The notes under the pieces are model-generated. The model had not been told where the DNA came from. It worked only from the letters and a program-made list of their open reading frames with translations, and did no database searches. The position numbers were made by a program, and so were the translations under genes. This document shows positions 47,673 through 59,153 of a stretch of DNA of 64,000 bases, piece by piece; the stretch's first letter is position 1; each line of letters begins with the position of its first letter. This stretch comes from Styela clava (lineage: Eukaryota; Chordata; Ascidiacea; Stolidobranchia; Styelidae). Location: positions 496,001-560,000 of the forward strand of contig NC_135255.1 of assembly GCF_964204865.1 (NCBI RefSeq). The letters run 5' to 3'.

Positions 47673-50600
47673 TCAGTATTTATCGATTAGATGTTGCATA
47701 TATTTATATTTGAAAGTGCTATAGGATGATTCTATAATATCGGTGGGAATGCTATTCCATATACTTGGACCCATATTTTTAATGGAATTGTGGGATACAC
47801 TTGAGGTAGTCCTGTTGACAAAATAGGCACCTTTACTTGCTAGACGAGTGTTATGTCCATGGACTTCACTACAACTAGTAAAATAGCTGTTGAAAACTTC
47901 TGGCAACATACCGTGATTGAACTGAAACATCACTTTAGCTATTTCAAATTTATATACGTCTTCAAGTTTTAAAATGTTTAGTTGTTTATATACTGGACTG
48001 AGGCGTTGTCTCAAACATGAGCCACTCATTAGCCTCAAAGCGCGGTTTTGGAGCACAGTAATTCTTCTGAGATAAGTCTGATATGCTGAGCCCCATGCCA
48101 CAATTCCATATTGTAGGTGCGAGTAAAACAAAGCAAAATAAACGGATCGCAATATCTTTTTTGGTACGAAATGCCTTAATTTGGTCATTGCGCCAATAGT
48201 TCTTGACAACCTGCCTGCAAGAAGGTCTAAATGCATGTGCCAGTTTAAGTTATTGTCGAGAATGACTCCAAGGTACTTAACGGAGTCACAGGTATTCAGT
48301 ATTGTGTTATTTAAGATAAATTTTGGGGTGAATTTTGAGTTTCTTAGGTTTCTGTTACAATTTATCAACAGGACTTGTGTCTTTTGAGCGTTAACAGTGA
48401 GCTTGTTTTTAGTAAGCCATTCTGATAAATTATGTAAATCCCCGTTAACCCTTTTTTCCAAGGCGGTCAGATTTTTTGCAGTGGACGTATTGCTGGTGTC
48501 ATCGGCAAAAAGTTTGGTTAAGGATTCTGTAGCATTCACAACATCATTTATGTGGATAAGGAACAAAGTGGGACCGAGTACAGAGCCCTGAGGGACCCCA
48601 ACAGATAGTCTTTCTTTTGTTGATTCAAAACCAGACAAATACACAAACTGACTTCTATCCTGAAGGTAACTTTTAAACAACTTATTTGCAATTCCACGAA
48701 TTCCATAGTGATTTAATTTCCTAACTAGAATATTATGATCGACAGTATCAAATGCCTTTTTGAGATCCAAAAAGACACTACAACCTAGTAAATTCTCTTC
48801 TATAATATTATAGTATTGGCTAACAATATCTAAAATCGCGTGTGATGTGCTATGTCCATTTCTAAAACCAAACTGGTCAATATTCAAGATTGAGTTTTTA
48901 TCAAGAAAAGATTTGAGTCGCTTGAGTAGTAATTTTTCAAAAATAATAGAAATGCAGGGAAGTATTGATATGGGGCGATAATTAGATACGACCTCTTTAT
49001 TCCCGGATTTGTATACAGGTACCACCCTGGCAACTTTTAAATGATTGGGATAGATTCCCAGAGTCATAGAGGTGTTAAAAAGTTTGCTTATAATTGGGCT
49101 AATAACGGGCTTCAGTATTTTAATTAGATAGACTGGAATCCGGTCGTAGCCTTCTGCTTTGCCATTTGCAAGTGAGTTGATAATCATTTCAATTTCTGGT
49201 GTTGTAATTTCCTCAAGAAACATTGATGATTTATTAGGTCGACTAAGGTATTCGAGAAAATCATAACTATTGTGATTAGAAAAAGTTGATGCAAGCTTTG
49301 GCCCAATTTTAGAAAAATAATTGTTGAACATATTGCAAATGTCAATTGGATCTTGAGTTGATTTATTACAATAATCATCACGCAGTGTGCCGGGATAAGA
49401 TTTTTTACTTCTCCGGTTAATAATTGAATTAATGGTATTCCATGTCATTTTAGGGTCTTTTTTATGTTTATCGAAACAATTGGCATAGTAATTCTCTTTA
49501 GCTCTAATCTTAATGTGAGAGAGAGTGTTCGAGTATTTTTTGTACTGGCGCTTTTCAGACTCAGTGCCATTTAAAAATAATGATTTGTGTAATTTATTCC
49601 GAATTTTAGCAGAGCGCAATATACCTGGGGTAATCCAGGGCTTCTGTTTTAATCGTCGTTCTTTTCTAGTTAATTTTTTTAAAGGGGCATGCTTATTAAT
49701 AAGATTACTCAATTTTAGGACAAATTCATCAAAAATTATGTTAAAGTTATGAGCCTCAATTTCTGAACTTGAACCTTCATTACTGAAGATAATTTGAGCA
49801 TCAATTAGAAACTGTTCAACATTGAAATTTACCATATCTCGCTTCAATTCTGGCACATGCTTGGGGGGTTCAAGTTTCAGGTCAATCTGGCAAAAAATAG
49901 GGCAGTGGTCTGTCAGAGTGTCTTGTAGAACAAATGGTCTCATATTTTTATCAATAATATTAGTATAAATATGATCTAGTAAATTCGCAGTACTACCGGT
50001 CACTCTGGTAGGAAGCGTAATCAATGGAATTGTGGCATGGGACCGCAGCATCTCCAGGTATTGCTTTGTAAAGGTGGTGTTTGCATTAAGATTAATGTTC
50101 ATGTCACCAATAATAAAAAACTTTCTTTTATCTTGGGCTAAATTGTGCAAGGTCTGTTTCAACTTGCTAGAAAACTCATTGTGATCCGAATTGGGATGTC
50201 GATAAATTATACCAAGGGTTAGTAAGTAGGGTTTAGCAGCTCCTATAGAAATTTCAGCCCACAGTTCCTCACATCCGACCACATCTAGTTTATATTCGTC
50301 AATAAAGTTTGGAGAAAAGCATGATTTCAGATATAATCCAACGCCACCAGCATTTGTATTAGATGGTGTGTGGTAGAAGTCATACCCTTCTAAGTCAATA
50401 TTGGCCACAGGATCAGATTTTAATTTAGTTTCAGATATTGCAATGAATGATGGGGCCGAATTTAAATCATATATAAGTTTGGACAATTCATCAATATTTT
50501 TTTGGATAGATCGAATATTAACATGTGCTAAAATAGTTGGATATTTTTCAAATTGAGTGAAAGTGGTTAACGCATTGTTTCGATCATTTAAGAGAACACA

Positions 50601-50864
50601 GTTTTTAGCATTTCCAAAGTCAAAATCATCATTATTTAGGACATTACATACCGGTAATACTTCCTCATCAGTAAACTTGAGGCTATCAAGAAAAGGCAAT
50701 GGATTTGAGCATGTACAGCAGTAGTATGCTGCTCCAAACATTTTTTTGGAATGGTTTTCAGAATTATAACATAAACTATGAGTTCTAGAATCACAGATAC
50801 TACAGAAAATAAAGTTTTCTATGCATGGCTCTTTACACACCGAACAGGAATATAAGGAAGCCAT
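47673..50864 (-). CDS. LINE ORF2: endonuclease-reverse transcriptase, intact (1063 aa)
   Basis: Single uninterrupted frame. The N-terminus has a Cys/His-rich zinc finger resembling a PHD or RING fold (CSVCKEPC, CSICDSRTH, CCTC). An APE-type endonuclease follows (HVNIRSI, ISETKL, GGVGLYL, IGDMNINL, TDHCPIF). The reverse transcriptase shows NYRPISILP, QFGFRNGHST, FLDLKKAFDTVDH, GVPQGSVLGPTLF and the catalytic LFADDT. The C-terminal region has KYLGVILD and a WNSIPTDI-type tail. No RNase H is seen. The layout fits the CR1/L2/jockey group; the exact clade is not resolved. It would nick and reverse-transcribe its own RNA at the target site. An unbroken frame of this length suggests recent activity. 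Confidence 0.93.
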   Translation of the reverse strand: MASLYSCSVCKEPCIENFIFCSICDSRTHSLCYNSENHSKKMFGAAYYCCTCSNPLPFLDSLKFTDEEVLPVCNVLNNDDFDFGNAKNCVLLNDRNNALTTFTQFEKYPTILAHVNIRSIQKNIDELSKLIYDLNSAPSFIAISETKLKSDPVANIDLEGYDFYHTPSNTNAGGVGLYLKSCFSPNFIDEYKLDVVGCEELWAEISIGAAKPYLLTLGIIYRHPNSDHNEFSSKLKQTLHNLAQDKRKFFIIGDMNINLNANTTFTKQYLEMLRSHATIPLITLPTRVTGSTANLLDHIYTNIIDKNMRPFVLQDTLTDHCPIFCQIDLKLEPPKHVPELKRDMVNFNVEQFLIDAQIIFSNEGSSSEIEAHNFNIIFDEFVLKLSNLINKHAPLKKLTRKERRLKQKPWITPGILRSAKIRNKLHKSLFLNGTESEKRQYKKYSNTLSHIKIRAKENYYANCFDKHKKDPKMTWNTINSIINRRSKKSYPGTLRDDYCNKSTQDPIDICNMFNNYFSKIGPKLASTFSNHNSYDFLEYLSRPNKSSMFLEEITTPEIEMIINSLANGKAEGYDRIPVYLIKILKPVISPIISKLFNTSMTLGIYPNHLKVARVVPVYKSGNKEVVSNYRPISILPCISIIFEKLLLKRLKSFLDKNSILNIDQFGFRNGHSTSHAILDIVSQYYNIIEENLLGCSVFLDLKKAFDTVDHNILVRKLNHYGIRGIANKLFKSYLQDRSQFVYLSGFESTKERLSVGVPQGSVLGPTLFLIHINDVVNATESLTKLFADDTSNTSTAKNLTALEKRVNGDLHNLSEWLTKNKLTVNAQKTQVLLINCNRNLRNSKFTPKFILNNTILNTCDSVKYLGVILDNNLNWHMHLDLLAGRLSRTIGAMTKLRHFVPKKILRSVYFALFYSHLQYGIVAWGSAYQTYLRRITVLQNRALRLMSGSCLRQRLSPVYKQLNILKLEDVYKFEIAKVMFQFNHGMLPEVFNSYFTSCSEVHGHNTRLASKGAYFVNRTTSSVSHNSIKNMGPSIWNSIPTDIIESSYSTFKYKYMQHLIDKY

Positions 50865-50912
50865 TATATATCATAAAAAATAAAAATAAATAGTAAACTC
50901 ACTTAGAATTGT

Positions 50913-51851
50913 TTATTTCAGATTTTCGATGTCGGCTAACTTTCTAATTGGAACTCTCGGGGCATCTTTATTCTTCCGCATGTAAATGTTACCATTAGTG
51001 GTCCAGAGTCGTTCGTATTTGTTATCCTTTTTCGACATACGAGCAGTATATAGTAAATTGTTCCTGTAATCGGTTAAGTTTTCATTTATGTAAAGAGATT
51101 TCATGCCAGGTATTCCAAAACTTGCTATGCTGGATGTAGAACGCTTTTTGTCAATGAATTCATTTCTCTTATTCCTGTTGGTGAATCTAACGATGATCGG
51201 TGGGATTTTAGATTTGTCTCGTCGGAGCAGTCTATGGGATACAGATATGTCCAGTCTCTCCACATTAATATTCAACAGTTTGCCAATTTTAATGATGATT
51301 TCATCAGTTTTTTCACCCTCTTTGTATGGAATACCGTGAAATTCAATATTTTCACGTCTTACATATTGTGCTAGATCTTCGAGGTCCTTGTCGAATCTAT
51401 TTTGGAGGGCAGAAACTAAAGCTTTAAGAGCATTATTGGAGGCTGATAGCTCTTCGACTTTTTTGTGAAGATCATTTAAATGGCTTTTTTGAATTTCAAA
51501 GTCTGCACTGATAAAATCCTGACTTGCTTTCACAGCCTGAACATCATGTTGGAGAGTAGAGTTAACAACATGAATACCATTTAAATCTTCGACAAGAGAA
51601 TCCACTTTGCTCATCATGGCATCACTCTGATGAAACATGGCTTCCAATCGTTCAGTTATTAGCTGGGTATTATTTAAAACGGATTCATCTATCAGGGTTG
51701 TCATTTTTTTATCATGTTCATTAATGGAGTCTTCAAGCAGGTCTTTAATGCTTTCTTCAACAATGGCTTTGATCTCGATTTTTAGGTTATTGGTGATCCT
51801 TGCTTCCATCAGGTCCAACTTGTGTTTGAGTTCATCAATTTTCTTGTCCAT
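50913..51851 (-). CDS. LINE ORF1: coiled-coil RNA-binding protein (312 aa)
   Basis: Starts at an ATG and ends 48 bp before ORF2. Residues from about 5 to 160 are heptad-rich (many Leu/Ile/Val with Lys/Glu), predicting a long coiled coil. The following block (VRRENIEFHGIP to VSHRLLRRDKSKIPPIIVRF) resembles the RRM-like region of L1- and CR1-type ORF1 proteins, which trimerise and coat the element RNA. The gene is uninterrupted. Functional assignment rests on layout and position before ORF2. Confidence 0.85.
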   Translation of the reverse strand: MDKKIDELKHKLDLMEARITNNLKIEIKAIVEESIKDLLEDSINEHDKKMTTLIDESVLNNTQLITERLEAMFHQSDAMMSKVDSLVEDLNGIHVVNSTLQHDVQAVKASQDFISADFEIQKSHLNDLHKKVEELSASNNALKALVSALQNRFDKDLEDLAQYVRRENIEFHGIPYKEGEKTDEIIIKIGKLLNINVERLDISVSHRLLRRDKSKIPPIIVRFTNRNKRNEFIDKKRSTSSIASFGIPGMKSLYINENLTDYRNNLLYTARMSKKDNKYERLWTTNGNIYMRKNKDAPRVPIRKLADIENLK

Positions 51852-52016
51852 GATTTCAAATAATTGTTTAAGAACTAACCAGTAATTTAGAATAAATATC
51901 TGTGAACTTAATCAAATAGCGAATAATGTCAATAAGTCAAAGGCAACATGAATAAAGAATATCAATCAGCACCAACAAAAGGAAGGCCTACCTATAACCG
52001 TCGAGGAGGTTTTTTT

Positions 52017-52046
52017 AGTAAAAATAACATGATCTCTTCCAACGAA
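52017..52046 (+). repeat. single arm related to the hairpin at 1971-2072
   Basis: TAAAAATAACATGATCTCTT followed by CCAACGAAAT matches one arm of the hairpin with one or two substitutions. No inverted second arm is nearby. Confidence 0.6.
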
Positions 52047-52675
52047 ATAGATTTTATAATATTTTACAATTGCAATCATCAATCAATTTTATTCGGTCAC
52101 TCTGATACAAACAAAACACAAAACAACAACAAAGGGACAAACAAAATACAGAGGACCTGGACCTATTTTGAGACAGTCTAGGGCTAGGCGGTCATGTCAA
52201 TATATCTATAAAGTAGTTGTGTAGTTAAACAAAATTAATACCTGCGTGGAGAGATAATTGTGTCAGAATTTAGTTTATCGATGTCGACGGACTAAATGAC
52301 ACTCGTACTTGACGACAAACAGTCAGAATTTATACCCGTGCCAAAAGTCTATGTGCAGTTAATAAGGAACCCAATTCCACTGTATGATTTAAAACCGGGC
52401 GCCTGATTGCTTTTTGTTATGTGCTGTGTTGATATATTTCTTCATAATTACTATGTAATATTAAAAATGTCAATATAAAAATTTGACAGCGAAAATATCT
52501 AAATTAGTTGAACTAGTTTGGCTGGTAAATAGCTAAAAACACGTGAATATTCTCTCACGGGGTGGGAACTAGTATGGCTCATAGCTCACAATCTCTCCAG
52601 ACAAAAAATAAATTAAAAAGTAGTATTCCAACTAATCTTTTAAAACATTTTGGACCATATCAAAAAGGTAAATAT
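52047..52675. other. unclassified right interior of the composite element
   Basis: No coding or repeat assignment; it may include the 5' flank of the LINE insertion. Confidence 0.3.
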
Positions 52676-52999
52676 ATCGGAAATATCGGCCTTAATCTAA
52701 CCGATACCGATACATGGCCGATACCGAAAAAATGGCCGATATTGCCGATGCCGATACCCGATACATCTCTAGTACACATACTTCAAGAGGTCTTGGGTTT
52801 TTGTAATCTGTGCGAGTAAACACCAGAAACCCCTGAAATCAAAGTATTTTGTTGCTGTTCCAGATCTGGCAATTGTGATTTCTATGTGAGAGATACCTCT
52901 ATGTGAATGGTACCGTATGGAATATCAAAAGCTTCTACGCCTTTCTGCTGAGTTTCTGGCCTAAAATCTTTTTTCACAAACAATAATCGCTAATTGTTT

Positions 53000-55916
53000 T
53001 CAAATGGGAGGTTTGAATCCCTTCATATGATCAAAACCACAATTTGATATTTTCTTTTCCGCTACTCTGCATCCAAATTGAACACTCTTATCCAAGGGAT
53101 GCCCTTGTGATCTTGCATGGATCACTCCTGCAATAAAAGAATCACCAGCTCCGATTGTGTCAACAACTCTATCGGGTGGAATGGCAGGTACCATAGTAGA
53201 AACATCCCCAACTGTATTTATTCCAAATGCTGCACCAGAACTTCCCCATGTACACACAATTTCTGTCCTGAAATAGCAAGAATAATGATTAAGACATGTT
53301 GAAGAATGGAGATCAATAGAGTACCGGTATACACTTTCCTCCCCCAATTTTATGTGTAAAAATCTACATTGTTAAAATATCATAAAATACTGGTAGGCTA
53401 AAAAAGTGGAATGAGATAGACACAAAGATGTGAAGAATGTAACCAACATCTGCATTTTGAACTACTGTTTAGTATAATCAGCAGGCTTACAACAGCCCTG
53501 TTTTTTGAGATCCTATATATATGTATATATTCTATTTATATTCCATATTCCAATATTGGCATGCATAAAAGTGTTGACCGTTCTTAGTAGCACACTCTCA
53601 CAGTGTATAAATAAGCAAAAAAAAAATACATTCAACACTTACCCGTTTGAAACCATATTCTTTATTCCTTCAACACATTCTATGGCGGTTGTGTAACCCA
53701 AGAATTTAGCATAATCAGTACTAACAAAAACCTGTAGAAAAGATGTAGTTTGTTAACTTACCAAGAATTATTAAATTGGGAGAGTCACATAAAATAATTA
53801 GCTATTCTCTTCATATCATTCAAAATAACCTTGTACAAATATTTATTATGAGTCTACAGTAGCCTATATCATTATAACTGGTCCAATACAAAATTGCAGG
53901 ATAGTTTCAGCTCTTGTAACAGTTTGTCTCTTTTCTGATTTAAAATTGGAAGAATGCATCTCTAATGCATTTACACGCACATACCAAATCAGCCAGCTTT
54001 GCGATGCTAAACAAATTAGTCACGTGGGGTTTTTCTAATTCAACAGACATACTAATTTTCTCAGTTTCAGATCTGCTTTCATTGTAATCAACAATCATAT
54101 TCATGGCAGAAATAATGACATCAATGTTGGGTCGACCCTGTGAATGGAATGATCTCACCATTAATATAAGTGAAAAAATATCAAACATTGTTGCACATTT
54201 GTATAACATGCAGATTTTCACATTGAGACATGTGAATCCAACAGACGAACAGTAAAAAGTACTACATTTTCATTTAGTATTTGACAGAATAAATGATCCA
54301 AAGCGGGCCTAATATTTGTGGTGATAGGTTGAAAAAATTATTTGGCGAGCAACTATGACTCATCTTTATATAAAATTTGAGCATTTGCCTGAACTCGACT
54401 GATTTGAAATTTTTTGAAAGAAGCGGTGAAATTTGTAGATAAATCAGAACTTGGTGTGCGGATGCCATCAGTTGTCTGGCTAAATTTTGTTATTTTGAAA
54501 TAAGAGCAAGAAGCCAGCCCTATGAATTATAAGCAGCTATGATACAAAATTGGATATGCATAAAACCAAGTCTTTGCAATCTAATTTCCCCAGGCTCATA
54601 TTCATGATTTTATCCTTGTTTCATGATTATTGAAGAAAGCCTAAATTTTGCTGGAAACTAGATACATGAAATGTCCCAACCATATAAATATGAGAATGAA
54701 AGCAATACAAACCTCAAAGTGAAACCATGCATGATCTCCCAGATCCAAATTTTGGAAAGCTTCAACATTTAATTCTGGAAGATCTCTGTAAAATTATATA
54801 ATGTTAAAACATAAAACCAATGTTACTCTGCCAAACATAAAGATAACAAACGGATCAGACACATTCTAATGAAAAATTTGAAAAAATTGTGTGCCTCATG
54901 TAAAGTAATATTGTATGATGTTTTCTAGAAGATTTGTTCTTGGAAAATACAAATACATTGGGCATCAATTATTGCAAAAAGTACAGAAGTATGTACCCTC
55001 TAAAATGCATTATTGTCCTTGAACCATTTTGTTTATTCACAATAACAGAAGAAGTTGGAAAATCTACGCAATCCCAGTGATGAACATCACTAATATCAAC
55101 ACCATATTTTTCCAACCCCTGCAAAGCAAATCTGAAAAACAAAAATTCTGATTTCAATAATTTCAACAGTTGTTAATTGACTTATAAGAATATACATTTT
55201 CAATATTGTGTACGAAAAATTCACGCCATTTTATGACTGTGAACAAATCCCAAAACTTTCTACACATAAAAAAGGCACTGCCTCGCATACATAATTTTAA
55301 ATCAAAGTTGCCATATATAGAAATATTTATATCTAAAACCTCTCTTGACCTTTTACAAAATGATAAATACAAAAATGAACGAATGTAACATGCAATAGAA
55401 AAGTAGAAGTGGAGCATTTACCTAGAGGCATCAAGACCCCAAGGCAAATCATCACTATTCATAGTTGGTGCACTTCCAATAAATTTTGTTTTGGACCCAA
55501 GAATGGAAAGTACAGTACAAGTATTGGCTGCATTACCTCCTCTTTGCCAATAGAGCGACAGTGATCTGTTCAACAAGAAGGTTAAAAAATTTATTACAGG
55601 CCAATGCGCATATGAACAGAGATAAAAATTAATTGAAAGATGGAAATGAAAATTCAAGGATAGGATTTACATATTTATCCCGGAGGAGAGGAAAGTTGAT
55701 AAGCTGGCTCAAGCAAATGACGAATGTCTCGTCCTGTTATCAGTCCAGTCCAGGTCAGGTATGGGATTAGGAATTTTGAGAACCCACAAATCATAAATTT
55801 TCAGACCTCTGATCACTATCTTCTGAAGGAAATTTCGAACAAGTATTCACTATATCGACACACACGAGGCCAACACATGCGACAAATCCCGTCAAACTCG
55901 TCTTAGAATCTTCCAT
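53000..55916 (-). CDS. ketohexokinase-like sugar kinase, copy 2 (7 exons, 323 aa)
   Basis: Exons in transcript order: 55916-55807, 55565-55422, 55131-54997, 54785-54713, 54137-53985, 53731-53643, 53267-53000 (TGA). All introns are GT/AG with compatible phases, 972 nt in total. Exons 3-6 have exactly the lengths of those in copy 1 (135, 73, 153, 89 nt). Motifs: [12 protein letters not shown] with the sugar-binding Asp, [35 protein letters not shown] (the Lys kept, unlike copy 1) and DTIGAGDSF (Asp codon 53143-53141). It is closer to the vertebrate ketohexokinase pattern than copy 1, so the more conservative fructokinase candidate. Transcribed toward the composite element whose border lies about 220 bp past the stop. 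Confidence 0.93.
55655..55760 (+). repeat. truncated dispersed short repeat in kinase copy-2 intron 1
   Basis: GGATAGGATTTACATATTTA then CCCGGAGGAGAGGAAAG and TCTCGTCCTGTTATCAGTCC match the first third of the 56268-56600 copy. It lies entirely within the intron 55566-55806. Confidence 0.7.
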
Positions 55917-56267
55917 GGTCAACATAAAAAAAACACTAAATAATAGGAAATCACCAACTTCATTTCAAAATATAACCCTCAATTTCCCTCAGCACCTGTC
56001 ATAACAGGAGGAAAACAGTATTTAACAAGGCTTACGTCATTTGGGGATGGCGAACCTTTTTTATTGGATGGGTCAGAAATTATAGGGGCAAGTTCACTAA
56101 TTGCTGTTTCCTTTTAAAATAAAATGGCAGGTACCAGATAATCAGAACGAGCGATTAAGCGAAGGACCAGTGCCAAGGGAGCTGATTAGAATCGAGAAAC
56201 ACAATTGATAGAAATAGATATAATTCGGACCTTGAGTTGGCTCTTTTGTTTTCTTCCGATACAGTGA

Positions 56268-56600
56268 TAGGATAGGATTTACATATTTATCCCGAGGGAG
56301 AGGAAAGCCAATAAGACAGCTTATCCATATGGCAAACCACGGCCTCTCGTCCGGTTACCATTCCATGCCGGGTATGGGATTAGTTAGTTACTTGTTTTTC
56401 GGAAGCATGGACTTGATGGTGGAGGAAGTCGTAACTGACCAGCGGTTACGTGAACCACCCTACGACAGCGAAGAGTCCAGCAATCCTCCATACCCATCCC
56501 CCATGGGATTTTAACCTGCGAACCCATGCAGAGTAATTAAATTACAGGTGCGGTGGCAAGCGTATTCCTAACGCTTAGCACGATGAGCCACACCGCCGCG
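56268..56600 (+). repeat. dispersed short repeat, fullest copy (SINE/MITE-like)
   Basis: Starts GGATAGGATTTACATATTTA and ends near GATGAGCCACACCGCCGCG. A terminal block CGTATTCCTAACGCTTAGCA is partly palindromic. Related copies are at 15564 (-), 20361 (-), 28444 (+), 55655 (+) and 56785 (+). It has no coding capacity. SINE versus MITE is undecided because neither a tRNA-like head nor clear terminal inverted repeats were proven. Confidence 0.75.
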
Positions 56601-56784
56601 CCATGATCCTACCATGTCTCAGTGATTGTGTGTGTGTGTGCTTGCTTTAAATAATTTGCTACTTTTGGGTGAGCGAACACATACCGGTACTACATCTATT
56701 AACAACACCTTTCAATCTAAATTTAGAAGAGGATAGGGGGAGACGAAAGTCGTAAGACGGCTTAATCATATGGCGGGTATTGGA

Positions 56785-56945
56785 TTAGGATAGGATTTAC
56801 ATATTTCAGTACCGGTATTTATCCCCGGGGATTAGTTAGTCAGTTATTTGTTTTCAGATAGACTACATGGACTTGATGATGGAAAAATCCGTAACCGACC
56901 AGCGGTAATCAGAGGAGCGGTTCGAGAGTATTCCTAACTGACTGA
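56785..56945 (+). repeat. internally deleted dispersed short repeat
   Basis: Begins GGATAGGATTTACATATTT, jumps to ATTAGTTAGTCAGTTATTTG, then GACCAGCGGTAATCAGAG and GAGTATTCCTAAC, skipping middle parts of the fuller copy. Confidence 0.65.
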
Positions 56946-59044
56946 CTGACTTCTGCCAGACTGCCGTCTGGGTCGGACGTGTTTTTGTTGCTCTGTTAGA
57001 TGAAAGATCGATCAATGCTGTTGGACTGAGAATGCTACGCGCTGTGTGTTTCGGTATTTACTATTAGATTTGTATCTCGTGATATCAACATAATCAAGGC
57101 CCATCCACCGGAATTAAAGAAGTTCATGGATAAAAGATTGGATTTAAAGTTTGTGTTTGGCAGTCGTCGGGTGCGGTCGCATTTTTGAACAGCGCAGAAA
57201 GATTAGATTGACAACAATGAACCAGCACTTAAGGAATATCAACAAGTAAAGGCCGAAATATGAAATTGCATGGCAGCATAAAGGCAACATACGGACATCA
57301 TAACAGAATCGAAAGATGACCACAACAGGGATTGATTCAGATATTTTATTTTGTGACAAAGAGTATGATATACTGCTATTTCTAGACATTCCGCTTGAAT
57401 ACTGAGTATTCAACTATATATGTGTAAATAGTTTGCAGTGTAACTTACAGTGTAACATTTTTAAACATTCATTTAGTGGCATATTTTTGATTTGTTCTCT
57501 CTGTGTGTATACCGGTACTGTTTTAACAATGTTGGCCACGTCAATGTATCAATTAGGCTACAGACCTGCTCACGTGTGATTAGTGTTTTTCCTAATAATT
57601 GCTTTTATGAGTGTCCGCACATCGAATTTGCCGCCATGGTTTTGCGTTTGTTTGTATATTAAACCACTTATCACCTTTTCCGCAATGCCCAATCAAGCAA
57701 TCAGTGTAGTTTTTCATGGCTTGGTTTTTCTTAAAGCTTTCATGGCTTCATGAGTATGACTATCGTCGCAAATTTATTACATTCCACTCCCCACATTATC
57801 TTTGCATGAGGTTGTAGGTATTGGTCATCATCAACGTAATTATTGAAAGAGAGTACAACAGCCCGAAAGTTATTACTATCGTGTATTTTGTTTTTTAAGA
57901 AAGCCCAAGCCTCATTTAATTGGGCTTGTGTTTTTGTGTGCGTGCTGGTGGGCAGGCACATGAGATACTTCATGTTTTAAACTTTTTTGTAGGTTTTGCT
58001 TGCCCTCCAGAATTCTCCATTTTTAATTTAGGTTTGTTATGGAGTTTTCGAAATAAACTATCTAAACTATCTATCTATCTATCTAACGCTGTACCTAACT
58101 CTTACCACGATGCGCTACACCGCCACGTCAATCTACAATCTGTACCGTACCGGTAAGGCTTTGTTTGCTCTCCCGATTCTATAATCAGGTTGTAAACATA
58201 ATTAGACTATATTTATTTAAGGAAAAGAAGATTTTGGGTCACAAATACTCAATCAATACCGGTACCGGTACAGCTTACATAAGTATAAGTTTATTTCGAC
58301 TCCATAATCAGCAAAACAATAAAATGAATGCTAAAAATAAAAACTGATTATGAAATCAGGAGAGCGAACAAAACCTTAGATAAGGTTTAAAACGTACAGA
58401 ATGTATATAAGATGGAAGGTTTTGCCAAGAAGATGTGGTACGTGTTCACTCACCTAAAATAATTGAAATATTTCACACACGCTCACACGCACCCACACAC
58501 ACAACCATATACAAGTTATTAAGTAAAGGGAACATGAAAAATTACATACTGGTAGTTAATAAAAAATAAATAAATAAAAATTACTTGCCACACCATATTA
58601 ATAAATTTATCATAGTGCCACTGCCAAATTGATCAATTTTATAAATGGGAGTGAACAGTAAAGATAAACTTTTATAAAAAAATATATTGTCAAGCTGATT
58701 ATAGATGGAGTCAAATGCCAAAATGCCCAACCAAAGTTGCCAGAATTGGGTGCATGAAGAGGTGGGCTAGACCACTTCATTGCCCAAACTAGAGCCTATT
58801 ATTGCCAAATTGTAGTCCAGATTGCAATAGGTATTTAAATCTATCACTAACTTTATAAGTATGAGTAATTATAATTAATTAAGGTAGAAAGACAGGGTAT
58901 AGGAATATGTTGGTTGCTAAGGTTATAAGGTTTTTTTTTTCATACTTAGATATTGACTTCTGCAAGGATAAAGGAATTAGTATTGTTATTTCACAGGATC
59001 ATTTCTTCATTTAATTATTGTGGCGTAATAGATTCAAGTTTATC
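56946..59044. other. non-coding stretch, simple repeats only
   Basis: Includes a LINE-like tail GAAATAAACTATC followed by (TATC)n at about 58049-58085. A (GT)n run lies at about 56628-56641, just left of this block. No gene seen. Confidence 0.35.
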
Positions 59045-59049
59045 GTGGA

Positions 59050-59153
59050 TGAGACATCAGCCTGCGAATTTTGTTGTTGTAGACACCATTTATATTCAAT
59101 AAACTAGCCATTGTATTGATCATCACAGAACGACCTGAAAAACAGAAAACAAA
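59050..59153 (-). other. possible terminal coding exon (unrecognised)
   Basis: On the - strand a GTTTTTCAG acceptor at about 59154 is followed by an open stretch (RSVMINTMASLLNINGVYNN ...) ending in TAA near 59050. Composition looks protein-like, but the family is not recognised and no upstream exon with a matching phase was found. It may be chance or a remnant. Confidence 0.2.

Larger units (their letters stand above)
43644..52771. mobile_element. 9.1-kb composite hAT-type element with perfect 8-bp target duplication
   Basis: Left end TAGAGATGTACCGATACC, right end CCCGATACATCTCTA, an inverted pair. GTACACAT is at 43636-43643 and 52772-52779. Both subterminal regions (43650-43735 and 52676-52765) are packed with CCGATACC / GCCGATATT words in opposite orientation. 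Inside are a repeat copy, a satellite array, a complete LINE and more unclassified sequence, but no recognised hAT transposase. It is best read as a small non-autonomous element enlarged by nested insertions. The right border is about 220 bp from the stop of the - strand kinase gene. Confidence 0.75.

Noticed and set aside
49184-49752. Short frames on both strands inside 47.7-50.9 kb
   Set aside because: They are shadows of the LINE ORF2, whose frame carries all the recognisable motifs.
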